DNA from: an uncultured Dehalococcoidia bacterium
Lineage (GTDB): Bacteria; Chloroflexota; Dehalococcoidia; Lucifugimonadales; Lucifugimonadaceae
Assembly: GCA_913052475.1 (NCBI GenBank)
Contig: CAJXEJ010000002.1
Coordinates: forward strand, 1 to 64,000
Length of the DNA: 64,000 nucleotides
Direction: 5' to 3'
Positions within the stretch are counted from its first letter, which is position 1. Each line of letters begins with the position of its first letter. Positions 1-10,360 of this stretch are shown here, one piece after another. The position numbers were made by a program, and so were the translations under genes. The notes below the pieces were generated by a model that had not been told where the DNA came from, made no database searches, and saw nothing but the letters and a program-made list of their open reading frames with translations.

Positions 1-36
1 GGCGGCACCTTTAGAACCGGCGGCACCTTTAGAACC
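1..36. repeat. 18-bp direct tandem repeat (ggcggcacctttagaacc x2, third partial unit follows)
   Basis: Direct reading; encodes repeated AGSKGA in the lipoprotein linker at the window edge. Confidence 0.85.
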
Positions 37-240
37 GGCGGCACCGGCGACAGCAGGTTTAGCTGTTGCTGCAGGCGCTGCGGTTGCTGCTGGTGCGGCA
101 GTTGCTGCCACGCCACCACCAGCTGATGAGCCGCTGTCTCCGTCATCGCTGTCGCCACCACAGGCGATCGCAGCAACGAGAAGCAAGCTGGCCAGTGCAA
201 AAAACACCGGTGCCCATCGCTTATTCAAACTAAGATACAT
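1..240 (-). CDS. N-terminus of a secreted lipoprotein (likely ABC-transporter substrate-binding protein), truncated by window edge
   Basis: Reverse strand from ATG at 240: MYLSLNKRWAPVFFALASLLLVAAIACGGDSDDGDSGSSAGGGVAATAAPAATAAPAATAKPAVAGAAGSKGAAGSKGA; lipobox (AIAC) followed by low-complexity linker; GGAGG-like RBS just upstream. Missing from the ORF track because it has no stop in the window. Confidence 0.8.
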   Translation of the reverse strand, partial: MYLSLNKRWAPVFFALASLLLVAAIACGGDSDDGDSGSSAGGGVAATAAPAATAAPAATAKPAVAGAAGSKGAAGSKGAA

Positions 241-605
241 TCTATTTCCTCCGAAAGGCCAAATATAGAAAAATCAACCTCGCGAGAAAGTCGATCAATC
301 TCAACATCAGGGTCTACCCGGCGGCGACAGTGAATAGGTAAACTTTCCACTCGTTGCCAACCGTGCCCCGGATTCGTAATTGCCTCACCACAAAGCAGGC
401 CAAGCAGAATAAACCCGCAAGTTCACCTGTTCGTGAGCAACTGCAAAATATACATGCACAAAATTAAATGTCAACGACTATTAGTGCGTGTTTGAACACG
501 GTTCACGGTAACTAGGGTTGGGTGAATTCTCACCACCAACATCGCTGTTTTGGACGTAACATTCCGCAGTCCAACATCACATAGCAGCACCCCCGCCAGG
601 ATCCC

Positions 606-1796
606 ATGCCGACCAACACAAGTTTCACTATCAATTCTGCTGAATCAATTCATCTATCATTCAAGAACACAGCGTCCTACTGGGAGTCGTATCGGGCAAA
701 CGAGGGTGACCGTCAAACTGAACGGTTCGAGTTCAAACAGGGCTGGCAAACCGTCTATGCCCGGTACATCGAAACCCCATTAGTGAAAATCACACTGTCC
801 GATGGAACAGTCGGATGGGGTGAAGCGAATGCAGGGATCGGGCCCGAAGTTGTATACCTGATCGTGAATGAGCTGCTCGCACAGATGATGGAAGGCCAGG
901 AATTCGAAAATCCTGGCGCACTATGGGATTTCCTGTACAACACACAGCGAGGTCGGGGTTATTCGTCAGGCTACTGGCTCGATGCGCTCGCAGCGGTCGA
1001 TATCGCAGTGTGGGACGCTATCGGTAAACGCGAACAGTCGCCTGTGGCCGCACTACTCGATCCAAACCCGAGAAACCAGTTCGATGTCTATCTATCAGGT
1101 GTTCGTCGATCGACCCTCGAAGAACGTGTTGATCACGTCAAATCGTGGATCGACACCGGGCTAAGAGGAGCAAAAATCTTCCTGACTGGCGACGTTGAAG
1201 CGGGAACTACCGAACTCGACGGCCTGATGGCTGGTGTGCCCGATCTTGAGCAGTGGATGGTCGACACACTTTGGATGTGCTCGCATGATTCAGCCGAAGT
1301 TGGAAAACAGGAATACGGTAAACGCAACGTTCGTTTCTTCGAATGCCCGTTACAACCTGAGGACCTTGTCGGTCACCAGGAGCTCGTAGCAAAGCCCGGT
1401 GCGCCTATTGCACTCGGCGAGCACTTCCGGTCGCGCTATCAGATGGAAGCGTGGGTTCAACAGCCGCGTGCTCTCGATGTCTATCAACCCGATATTGGAC
1501 GAACCGGATTCACCGACTACATGGTCCAAATGGAGATCGCTGCCAAAGCGGGGATCAAGACGACTCCGCACATGGGCAGTGGTGTTTCGGTGTTCCAGGC
1601 TGCAACTTTGCAATGTGCTGCAGTTGCCTCGCCAGACTATCTACAGGAATTCCAGGGTGGGCTATCCGATCGCCTTGACAAAGCGTCGGACACCGCATGG
1701 CAGTACGCAGACGGTGGATTCCGACTTCCAGATCGATCCGGTATCGGAGTTGAGATCAACGAAGCTCTACTCGAACCGTTTATCGTGAAGCACTAG
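606..1796 (+). CDS. Enolase superfamily / mandelate racemase-muconate lactonizing enzyme family protein
   Basis: MR/MLE architecture: YWLDALAAVDIAVWDAIGK, RGAKIF, FFECPL, IALGEHF, TPHMGSG. Confidence 0.85.
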   Translation: MPTNTSFTINSAESIHLSFKNTASYWESYRANEGDRQTERFEFKQGWQTVYARYIETPLVKITLSDGTVGWGEANAGIGPEVVYLIVNELLAQMMEGQEFENPGALWDFLYNTQRGRGYSSGYWLDALAAVDIAVWDAIGKREQSPVAALLDPNPRNQFDVYLSGVRRSTLEERVDHVKSWIDTGLRGAKIFLTGDVEAGTTELDGLMAGVPDLEQWMVDTLWMCSHDSAEVGKQEYGKRNVRFFECPLQPEDLVGHQELVAKPGAPIALGEHFRSRYQMEAWVQQPRALDVYQPDIGRTGFTDYMVQMEIAAKAGIKTTPHMGSGVSVFQAATLQCAAVASPDYLQEFQGGLSDRLDKASDTAWQYADGGFRLPDRSGIGVEINEALLEPFIVKH

Positions 1797-2021
1797 CCAA
1801 AACTAGTACCCAGACGACTATTTTCAAAATTCAAGACTAGACTTATTCAGAAGAAAGTCATCGACGACGATTTCAATGGATGCCTCGGCACTCTATATTC
1901 TATTCGTCACGTCATGTCACGTCGCGCTGCGCACGCTCGCGAGGGCATTCGCTAGCTAAAAGCCTCTACTCGATTCGAAATCCTATGCGATCTCTGTAAA
2001 CGATCACTAGAGGAAACCGCT

Positions 2022-3293
2022 ATGACCGAGAAAACAGCCGACACAGTCGAACCGTCGAATACAGATGACAGTCGCTCAAGCGAATCTGACCCGAACGCTC
2101 ACGGATCGTTCGGCATTCTGTCGGTACGCGATTATCGATTGTTGGTTCTGTCGAATTTCGCAACGTTCGCTGGTTATCAGATCAGGAACATGGCTCAGGC
2201 GTGGTTCGTTCTCGAAAGGACCAATTCAGCAACTCTAATGGGGTTGGTCAACGCCATGCCCGGAATAGCGATCATCTCTATCTCTCTGATCGGTGGCGCG
2301 CTTGCCGATCGTACCGAACGCTGGCAACTATTGTGGCGTACGAAGGCCATCATCGCCTCGATGTCGCTTCTCACCGCAGTACTGCTAACTACCGACGTTC
2401 TGGAGTGGTGGCATCTGATTCCAATATCGCTGTTGACCGGCTCGATGTTCGCTCTTCACAACCCAACTAGTCAGGCATTCGCGGTCGATGTGGTCGGAAG
2501 GGAACGCCTCGTTTCAGCATCGAGCCTGAATACCGGTATTTCAATGATCGCCACGATCGCCGGCCCAAGTGTCGGCGGTGCGCTTCTGCTACTCGGATAC
2601 GATACCGCGTTCTATGTTCTCACGGGCCTATACGCATTCTCTGCTTTCATGATCTTCCGTGTGCGAACGCGCCGCGTACCGGTGCCCAGCAGCCGAAATA
2701 TGTTCAATGATATTCGAGAAGGTATCGGCTACGCATACCGCACACCGATTATCAGGGCTTTGCTGATGGTTGGAATGGGTGCGCTCTTCATGGGAATGAA
2801 CCAACCGGCAATTCCGGTGAAAGTTCAGGATGAATTGGGACTCGGCGAAGTTGGCTACGGAATAATGCTCGGCTTGAATGGCGTAGGATCGCTGATCGGT
2901 GCTGTTGTGCTCTTCGCCTTTGCAAAACACGTTCGCAAAGGCTATCTGCTGATATTTGCCTTGCTGGTGTTCAACGGATCGATCGGCATATTCGCAATAG
3001 CGCCTAACGTTCTCATTTCTGGGTTAGCGATGACACTGATGGGTCTGGCGTTCGCTTCGTGGATGATCTCTGTCCCAGTGCTTCTGCAGACCACCGCATC
3101 GGAAAACATGCGTGGTCGAGTGATGAGCCTGTACTTCATGACGGTCCTCACCCACCAACTCGGCTGGCTCATCGGCGGAGCGGGTATCGAGGCATTCGGT
3201 ATTCAGACCACACTATTCATCGGAATCGCCGGTGGGCTGGCGGTCGCAGGCACTTCGATAGTGCTCACACCAGCTCTGGCAAAGGCTCGATAA
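2022..3293 (+). CDS. MFS transporter
   Basis: About 12 hydrophobic segments; MFS-like N-terminal FGILSVRDYRLLVLSNFATFAGYQIRNMAQAWFV. Confidence 0.85.
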   Translation: MTEKTADTVEPSNTDDSRSSESDPNAHGSFGILSVRDYRLLVLSNFATFAGYQIRNMAQAWFVLERTNSATLMGLVNAMPGIAIISISLIGGALADRTERWQLLWRTKAIIASMSLLTAVLLTTDVLEWWHLIPISLLTGSMFALHNPTSQAFAVDVVGRERLVSASSLNTGISMIATIAGPSVGGALLLLGYDTAFYVLTGLYAFSAFMIFRVRTRRVPVPSSRNMFNDIREGIGYAYRTPIIRALLMVGMGALFMGMNQPAIPVKVQDELGLGEVGYGIMLGLNGVGSLIGAVVLFAFAKHVRKGYLLIFALLVFNGSIGIFAIAPNVLISGLAMTLMGLAFASWMISVPVLLQTTASENMRGRVMSLYFMTVLTHQLGWLIGGAGIEAFGIQTTLFIGIAGGLAVAGTSIVLTPALAKAR

Positions 3294-3363
3294 GAGAGGA
3301 TTCCGTTCGGAGTGCCAGACAAAACTCTGGATTAGTAATTTCGAATTAGGCTGCAGCGACAAA

Positions 3364-4275
3364 ATGGCTCGCCCTATTTCGAACTCTGTTCGACAAGCGG
3401 GTAGTTCCAGACTCCGGAGACGAAATAGCTTGAATCTCCCTGATTTTTCACAGCAAACCCCTAGAGCAGTAGCTCTAGATCTCGATGAAACAACATTGAA
3501 CTCGGACGCCAAATTGGATGAACGAACTCGCGCAACCCTCCATGCTGTCCACCAACTTGAGATACCGATGATCATCGCAACATCCCGACCGGAACGTGTA
3601 CTCCCGGCGCTGATCGGCGATGACATCCTCAAAATCACTTCTCTAGTACAGATGAATGGGACAGTCGCGACGGGTCGAGCCAGGCTAACCGGTAAGTTGA
3701 AGCACACTCTCGATAACGACGACGCTCGACACTGTTGGACAATCACCGAAAAGAATGCTCCGTGGGCGAGAATGACTTTAGAAATTGACGGAACGCAGTT
3801 TGCGGTGAATCACGCCGATGACATAAACGAACTATGGGCATTCAACAAGGCAACCCCCACGATGGTTGTGCCGTTCGATGACGCGCTCAAACTCGGTCCG
3901 ACGAAGATTTCGGTCAACGGTATGGATCAAAGTCTGGAAGAACTGGCAACAACGTTGGAAACAGACCTATCAAGCGAGACGGTGATCATACGAGCCGGTC
4001 GAGTGCATTTCTTGAACATCATACCCGCGCAAGCAAGCAAGTCTGGAGCAGTTGCAGAATTGTTGAAATCGGCAGATATATCGCTCTCCGAAGTACTGTC
4101 GTTTGGCGATGATTTCGTCGACATCGATCTCATACGCGACTGCGGCTGGTCGGTCGCGGTCGAAAACGCCATTCCCGAAATCAAGTCGCTGGCGAAATAT
4201 CAAACCTCCTCCAACGACGAATACGGAGTAGCGATCGTGCTTGAACGATTGATCTCAGCCCATAAAAAGGACTGA
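3364..4275 (+). CDS. HAD superfamily (Cof-like) hydrolase
   Basis: DLDETTLNSDAKLDERT motif I, GDDFVDIDLIRDCGWSVAVENA motif IV. Confidence 0.8.
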   Translation: MARPISNSVRQAGSSRLRRRNSLNLPDFSQQTPRAVALDLDETTLNSDAKLDERTRATLHAVHQLEIPMIIATSRPERVLPALIGDDILKITSLVQMNGTVATGRARLTGKLKHTLDNDDARHCWTITEKNAPWARMTLEIDGTQFAVNHADDINELWAFNKATPTMVVPFDDALKLGPTKISVNGMDQSLEELATTLETDLSSETVIIRAGRVHFLNIIPAQASKSGAVAELLKSADISLSEVLSFGDDFVDIDLIRDCGWSVAVENAIPEIKSLAKYQTSSNDEYGVAIVLERLISAHKKD

Positions 4276-4277
4276 CA

Positions 4278-4869
4278 TTGGCTAAACCGATAGTTGTCTT
4301 TATTAGAGAACCATCCAGGGCTAGAAAGACCACTCTCGGTCGCGCATTAGTTTCCAGACTCGACGCTGTTTCGCTAACCACAGACGACCTCACATTAGCA
4401 GCTCGGGCAATCACGACATATGAAACTCATCCTGGTCTGTTCCTGATAGATATCCAAAACATGCCGTCCATTTCACTTTTTGTAGCGTCGAAAAGCTCAT
4501 CGCTGACGCAAATGCACAGCATGAAGCAATGTGGCCCGCTATAGAGCGAATGATTCGGGTACGTTCAAAAGAGCAAACTTCGATCGTCATCTACGGGTGG
4601 TTCATGCGATCTCACTAGGTGGCAGATCTTGAGATCGACAACGTCTTTTTTTTGACTGCACGTGGTCCTAGAGTTTTAGAAGAGCGGGAGCGCGTGCTGA
4701 CAACTCGACTGATCCTGAACAAATACTCCAAAATTTTCTCCGGAAAAGCTAATGGCACAATGAGTTAATCAGTTGACAGACCGAAGATGTGAGATTAGCG
4801 ATCCTGCATCAGGACGGCCCATTAACGGTCGACGAGTTGTTCGAAATCGCGCTGGGACACATCAAGTAA
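4278..4869 (+). pseudogene. Decayed P-loop kinase/ATPase-like gene
   Basis: Related-looking fragments spread over frames: MAKPIVVFIREPSRARKTTLGRALVSRL / KLIADANAQHEAMWPAIERMIRVRSKEQTSIVIYGWFMRSH* / VADLEIDNVFFLTARGPRVLEERERVL / RLAILHQDGPLTVDELFEIALGHIK*. P-loop glycines are lost. Confidence 0.7.
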
Positions 4870-4933
4870 ACCGCTTCGTCCTCAGCCATACTAAGAGTTT
4901 TCAACAATTAGCTACGCGAGCGATTTCTCATTC

Positions 4934-5827
4934 ATGCCAATCCCAACCATCAATCCGATCGTCGTCGCTCCAAGCCCTACGCCGTTCAAAGCTGATGATT
5001 CTGTCGATCACGCAGCCATCGAGCGTAACGTCCAGAAGTGGCTGAAAACCCCGCTTTCCGGCTTTGTACTGAACTCAGAAAACGGGGAAGAAGAGTTCTT
5101 GTCGGTTGCTGAACGACTAGAAATCGTGCGCACGGTAAATAAGGCCCGCAACGGAGAAAAATTCATAGTCGGTGGCGTCGATAGCTCGTCAGTAACGCAG
5201 TCAATCAAGACAGCTGGGGACCTTGTTGAAGCAGGAGCCGAGATGATCCGCATCAGGATTCCTCGGCTCACCGAGAATGTAACCGGGTATTTCGAGCAGG
5301 TAGTCCCACGCGTTCCCGCACCCGTAATGATCATCCACCAAATGGCACCCGGTATGTTCGCCGGTGGAGCCGCCCCCGTCGGTGCACAGCCGGAGGTGAT
5401 AGGCGATATGATCGATCTCGACAATGTATTCGGCTACATCGCATCAGGAAACGTTCGGTTTGAAGCCCGAGTACGCAATTTTGTAACCAGCAAAAAACCG
5501 TTCTGGCTCGGCAATGGCTTACTGCTTCTTGCCATGAGCGCCATCGGAGCAAACGGTGCTTGTCTGATGTTCGGGAATGTCGCACCCGTAGAGTGCCACC
5601 AGATCATCTCGAGCGTGATGAACGGCGATCTCGCTACAGCTCAAGAAGTCCAAACCCGAATCATCGAGGCCGACCAACAGATCCTCGACCGAGGACCCGC
5701 AGGTATCAAGGCAGCTCTCGACCTACTCGGCTACGACGGTGGGTCACCCCGATCACCAAATCTACCCTCTTCAAGTGAAGAACGCGAGATTATTCGAGCA
5801 GCGATGAAGCAAGCAAGGCTGATCTAA
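4934..5827 (+). CDS. Dihydrodipicolinate synthase (DHDPS/NAL) family aldolase
   Basis: N-terminal INPIVVAPSPTPFKADDSVDHAAIERNVQKWL; GFVLNSENGEEEFLSVAER typical of DapA-like TIM barrels. Confidence 0.85.
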   Translation: MPIPTINPIVVAPSPTPFKADDSVDHAAIERNVQKWLKTPLSGFVLNSENGEEEFLSVAERLEIVRTVNKARNGEKFIVGGVDSSSVTQSIKTAGDLVEAGAEMIRIRIPRLTENVTGYFEQVVPRVPAPVMIIHQMAPGMFAGGAAPVGAQPEVIGDMIDLDNVFGYIASGNVRFEARVRNFVTSKKPFWLGNGLLLLAMSAIGANGACLMFGNVAPVECHQIISSVMNGDLATAQEVQTRIIEADQQILDRGPAGIKAALDLLGYDGGSPRSPNLPSSSEEREIIRAAMKQARLI

Positions 5828-5948
5828 CAAAAATCGTGAGTTGCCTTTAACTACTAATGCAATCCTGAGATTGATTGCTGCAGGACCGACTGGCGCGCCT
5901 CTCTCTAATCCGTGTACGACGCCGTCGAGCGGAAAAGGTGCTCGGCAC

Positions 5949-6740
5949 CTACCAAATTGACCAGCCGCCGTCGACCCGGAATTCCTGACCTGTAATCCAG
6001 GTTCCTGCGTCGGAGGCTAAGAGGGCTACTGTCCCTTTCAGGTCCTGTGACACGCCAGTCCGTTGGAGCGGAATCATCTTCCGAAACGTCTCAACCTGAT
6101 CTGCATTAGTCTCGGTGCGAGGAATTTGACCCGGTGAAATGCAGTTCACCGTGATGCCATACTCGCCGAACTCGGCAGCCATCGCACGGGTCAGGTTAAG
6201 CACCCCGCCTTTAGCAGCGATGTAGGGAGGACCCGACCGTTTGAACTCGGAATTGTAGATTCGAGGATCCATCGAGAGCGTCGATGCGATCGAACCAAGC
6301 GTGATTATCGATCCATTTTTTGCCGGAATCATCGCCCGACCAGCCGACTGTGCCGTGATATACGTGCCGGTCAGATTGGCCTCGAGTGTTCGCCGAAATT
6401 CGTCGATATCGGCATCGGGCGGATAGCCTGTCGTAAACGATCCTCCGGCATTACAGACAGCAATATCGAGCCGACCGTTTTCGTTCATTACCCGATCGAC
6501 AAGCGCATCCACCTGAGATTCCTCGGTAACGTCGCAACGCATCGCCAAAACGTCCATCCCACGACCACGCAATCGTTGGGCAACTTCCTGGCAAAGCTCA
6601 GCCCGGCGGGAAGCGATATACACCTTTGCACCAAGGTCGCAGAGGGCTTCCGTAAATGCAGTTCCGAGATGCGTTCCACCACCAGTAACAATGGCAGTTC
6701 GCCCGGTGAGATCAAATAATTCCTGGACTGTTTTGGTCAT
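5949..6740 (-). CDS. SDR family oxidoreductase
   Basis: TGRTAIVTGGGTHLG, NAGG, YIAAKGGVLNLTRAMAAEFGEYGITVNCISPG, C-terminal ITGQEFRVDGGWSIW. Confidence 0.92.
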   Translation of the reverse strand: MTKTVQELFDLTGRTAIVTGGGTHLGTAFTEALCDLGAKVYIASRRAELCQEVAQRLRGRGMDVLAMRCDVTEESQVDALVDRVMNENGRLDIAVCNAGGSFTTGYPPDADIDEFRRTLEANLTGTYITAQSAGRAMIPAKNGSIITLGSIASTLSMDPRIYNSEFKRSGPPYIAAKGGVLNLTRAMAAEFGEYGITVNCISPGQIPRTETNADQVETFRKMIPLQRTGVSQDLKGTVALLASDAGTWITGQEFRVDGGWSIW

Positions 6741-7768
6741 TCGGGAGCCTCGAATTCGTGGCGAAGTTTCAACGTTCTTTCCGATGGTTCATACCAGCCC
6801 TGATCGGCGTACTGGTCGGTATGTAGATAACACTGGACCCGCACCTCGTCTGAGCCTTCAGTAAACGTAAACAGTCGGCTCATCGGAATCGAATTTCGCT
6901 TGCCGTGATAGCGTGTAACCGCCGACACGTTCACGAAATTAACGCCCCACTTCTGTTCGATATGCGTCCGCCCGCCAGTCGTGTCGTCTGGATGGGTGTG
7001 AGTATGAGCACCGAGCCACATATCGATTGCCGGATTATTCGCTTCCAAAAAAGACTCGATACGACCCGAGTCCTTCTGCCCACCCACCCAGTAGATGAAC
7101 GATGACCCTGGCGCACCACCATCGGGCATTCGACCGTGGTATCCCTCGTCGCAACCTTCGTTCAAGCCCGAAGCAGTCGTCGTATCTTTAATCATCAGGT
7201 GGTGAGCCGAAATAACGATTTTGTCTTTATTGTCTGCAACTTTTTGAGTCCACCACTGGAACGTCTCTTCGGAAATTGCTCCCGCTGGATAACCGCCGAA
7301 ATCACCTCGGCCGATTGGCGGTCCGCTATCGTTCCGATCGGCCATCATAAGAAAGACAATATTGCCGACCTCGAACGAATAGTTGTCCCAAGTACCGCTT
7401 GTCGGATACGGGCGTTTTGAATTGTCGACTCTCGAATACTCGGTGCTTTCACCTGTCGGGTCGATCCATTTCTTAAACCACCACTGAGTAGGCTCGTCGA
7501 TACCTGAAGCATCGTGGTTTCCAATCACATCGTAGAAATGCTCCCTGCCGTGTTTTTTTGCAGATGCATATTGTGAAACGACCAGTTCGCCCTCTTCGTC
7601 ATCAGGTGGGAGTTGCGATCCTGAAAAATCACCGAGATTCACGGCGATATCGAAGCCATTCGGGTGGCCGGACCACGTTTCGGCGTGTCGAATCACCTCT
7701 TCCAGCGAACGTCGTCCGAATTTGATATCGGTTCCAACGTGAGCATCTGAAAGCGCCCACAAGCGCAT
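6737..7768 (-). CDS. Metallophosphoesterase (calcineurin-like)
   Basis: MRLWALSDAHVG, NLGDFSG, GNHDASG, SAHH, GAHTHTH metal-binding motifs. ORF extends to 7876; start at 7768 preferred. Overlaps downstream SDR by 4 bp. Confidence 0.85.
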   Translation of the reverse strand: MRLWALSDAHVGTDIKFGRRSLEEVIRHAETWSGHPNGFDIAVNLGDFSGSQLPPDDEEGELVVSQYASAKKHGREHFYDVIGNHDASGIDEPTQWWFKKWIDPTGESTEYSRVDNSKRPYPTSGTWDNYSFEVGNIVFLMMADRNDSGPPIGRGDFGGYPAGAISEETFQWWTQKVADNKDKIVISAHHLMIKDTTTASGLNEGCDEGYHGRMPDGGAPGSSFIYWVGGQKDSGRIESFLEANNPAIDMWLGAHTHTHPDDTTGGRTHIEQKWGVNFVNVSAVTRYHGKRNSIPMSRLFTFTEGSDEVRVQCYLHTDQYADQGWYEPSERTLKLRHEFEAPE

Positions 7769-8003
7769 AGTTCGAGGCACGAGTGCTTCCTTCCAATTTA
7801 TTTCAGCCAGAAAACTGGCACCAATCACAGTGAACCGCATCATAGCTGCAACCGGAAACTGGTGTGTCGGTATCACCAGGTGAATTCAAATGCCAACACG
7901 CGGCCAAAACCGGCGTATACTCCCGCCGCGAACGTTATTTTCGTGTTCCAGACCGCAAAAGCTGTCGGGCACACAAAAGAAACCATCAGGATCCAAGAAC
8001 AAA

Positions 8004-9161
8004 ATGCCAGCAATTACCAACGTTGAGTTCAGGCAATTTTCAGCAAATCACCACAACGCCCAGCGCAACTGGCTGCTGGTAAAGCTAAACACCGACGATC
8101 CGAACATTTATGGCATTGGCGATGCATCACCCATGAAAAACGACGATCTCGTCAAAGATATGGTCAAGGCGATGGTCGAAAAACACCTCGTCGGTAAAGA
8201 CCCCCTCGAATCCGAGGTGCACTGGACGAATCTTTACCAGGATTTTCCGTCTAGAGGCGGCAGGATCGCATCGACTGCGCTCTCCGGTATCGACATCGCC
8301 CTGTGGGACCTAAAAGGTAAGATTCTCGGCCAACCAGTCTGGAAGCTTCTCGGCGGAGCGCACCGCAAAAGCATCCGTGTTTACGCCAATGGCTGGTACA
8401 CGAATCCCGGCACACCCGATCAGAACGCCGAAGAAGCCAAGGTCGTTGCTGGAATGGGCTACACAGCCCTCAAATTCGACCCGTTCGGGCAGCATAATTA
8501 CTACAAGCTCTCCCTCGAAGAAGCCCAGCTTGCCGAAGACCGTGTCGCTGCAGTTCGTGAAGCCGTCGGTCCGTACGTCGATATTCTGGTCGAAGCGCAC
8601 GCAAAATTTAACGTGATGAACGCCATCCAGATCGGCCAACGGCTCGAGGAGTATCGGCCGTTGTTTTACGAAGAGCCGGTTTCACAGGAACGAGTTTCCG
8701 AGCTTCTGGAAGTTCGCAATAAGGTCAATATCCCGATCGCAACTGGGGAGAGACTCTACACAAAATTCCCGTTCGCCGAGATCGTCGACCGTCACGCCGT
8801 TGATGTACTTCAACCCGATATCGCCAACGCCGGTGGAATCACCGAGCTGAAGAAAATTGCGATCATCGCCGAGGCGAAGCACATCACTATGGCTCCGCAC
8901 AACGTGTGTTCACCCGTGGGCGCAATGGCCGAAATGCACCTCGATGCTTCAATCATCAATTTCGAGATCCAGGAATACCACGCTGAGTTCTACACCGAAC
9001 ACTACTTCACGGTTCTCGATGGGTTCATTCGCCAGAAAGACGGTTATGTTGAACTACACGATGCACCGGGACTTGGCCTCGACTTCAACGAAGCAGAGAT
9101 TGCAGCACACCCACCCCTGAAGAGCGTTACTTCGGCAGGAGGCACAGTCCGAGGCATCTAA
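8004..9161 (+). CDS. Enolase superfamily sugar-acid dehydratase (galactonate/gluconate dehydratase-like)
   Basis: ALSGIDIALWDLKGKILGQPVWKLLGG, YTALKFDPFG, LQPDIANAGGITELKKIA, MAPHNVCSPVG. ORF extends to 7890; ATG at 8004 preferred. Confidence 0.88.
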   Translation: MPAITNVEFRQFSANHHNAQRNWLLVKLNTDDPNIYGIGDASPMKNDDLVKDMVKAMVEKHLVGKDPLESEVHWTNLYQDFPSRGGRIASTALSGIDIALWDLKGKILGQPVWKLLGGAHRKSIRVYANGWYTNPGTPDQNAEEAKVVAGMGYTALKFDPFGQHNYYKLSLEEAQLAEDRVAAVREAVGPYVDILVEAHAKFNVMNAIQIGQRLEEYRPLFYEEPVSQERVSELLEVRNKVNIPIATGERLYTKFPFAEIVDRHAVDVLQPDIANAGGITELKKIAIIAEAKHITMAPHNVCSPVGAMAEMHLDASIINFEIQEYHAEFYTEHYFTVLDGFIRQKDGYVELHDAPGLGLDFNEAEIAAHPPLKSVTSAGGTVRGI

Positions 9162-9318
9162 ATGGGTGGTGTTGCCACGTTTTTTTGAGAACGCCATTGG
9201 TGAGGCTCTTGCATCCCACACTGGCGATCAACAAGAATTTCCGAACGATATTTAGGTCAATAAAAGAGCGGGTCTGTATTGAAAAAGTAACCTCAACGAG
9301 GTTTAGGAGTTCTACAGG

Positions 9319-10071
9319 ATGATCAACAACACAATAATCGAAGCCAACAAGGCAGGTAGGAAGGGAACGGTGTTCGCACTGGCACACCCGGCTCTGTACA
9401 TGATCGAAATGGCTGCCCACGTCGGCTTCGATGCCATCACAATCGACGGTGAGCACGGCGGATTCCCGGAAGAAGCGATCGATGACATCTGCCGTACCGC
9501 GAACGGTTACGGTATGTCGGTTATCGCCCGAGTTCCTGACTCAGCGGCGTATCAGATCAATCTTTATCTCGACCGAGGAATCCAGGGTATAACCGGTCCC
9601 CACATCAACTCCGGAGCTGAGGCTCAGGCTTTCGCTGATGCCTGTCTGTTCCCAACCGATGGCAAGCGTTCATGGGGCGGTGGTCGAGGTACCGAATTTA
9701 ACGACCAGGCTATCCTCGACGAAAAGTACGGCGGCAAACTCGGCTTTGCAAAGTGGTCAAACGCAAACATGCTGGTTGTGGCGCAGATTGAAGACAAAAA
9801 GGCTTGGGATAATCTCGACGATATCCTCGCAGTGCCCGGGCTAACCGGCATCACAGGCGGTCCGCACGATTTCGCTCAATCACTCGGTCACCCTGGCGAG
9901 CCGGATCACCCGGATCGGGTTGCAGCTACGCTTGATGCCGAAACCCGAGCTCGAGCCGCAGGCAAGACTGCCGGTGGTGATATCAGCACTGGAATAGGTA
10001 TCGCAGAGTTGATGCTGAGTGAAGCAAGAGCCTTCGTCGCAGCCCACAAGAATGACAAACTCGGTTCGTAG
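9319..10071 (+). CDS. HpcH/HpaI aldolase family protein
   Basis: FDAITIDGEHGGFPEEAIDDICRTANGYGMSVIARVPD, GITGPHINSGAEAQAFADACLFPTDGKRSWGGGRG. Confidence 0.88.
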   Translation: MINNTIIEANKAGRKGTVFALAHPALYMIEMAAHVGFDAITIDGEHGGFPEEAIDDICRTANGYGMSVIARVPDSAAYQINLYLDRGIQGITGPHINSGAEAQAFADACLFPTDGKRSWGGGRGTEFNDQAILDEKYGGKLGFAKWSNANMLVVAQIEDKKAWDNLDDILAVPGLTGITGGPHDFAQSLGHPGEPDHPDRVAATLDAETRARAAGKTAGGDISTGIGIAELMLSEARAFVAAHKNDKLGS

Positions 10072-10360
10072 TTCGCAGCGACCGCCGTAAGCTGCACGCA
10101 TCAAACTGTGCCAACGGCACGTTCCACTGTTCGAGCAGGCAGTCTGGGATTGGACTACTTGGCTCTGAATACTCAGATGCCGACGGTTGTAGGAGATACG
10201 GTGTCGGCATCTGTCGGTAACACATAGAGCGGGTTTCGCTACGGACGAGATAGCGAACGGCCGATCATTGATCAGTCTCTCCGAGAATCCAACCGAAAAT
10301 ACGGAAAATCGAAGAATCCGCTAGTGCCCGAGACAATACTTCACAAGGCGTTGAGAAACG

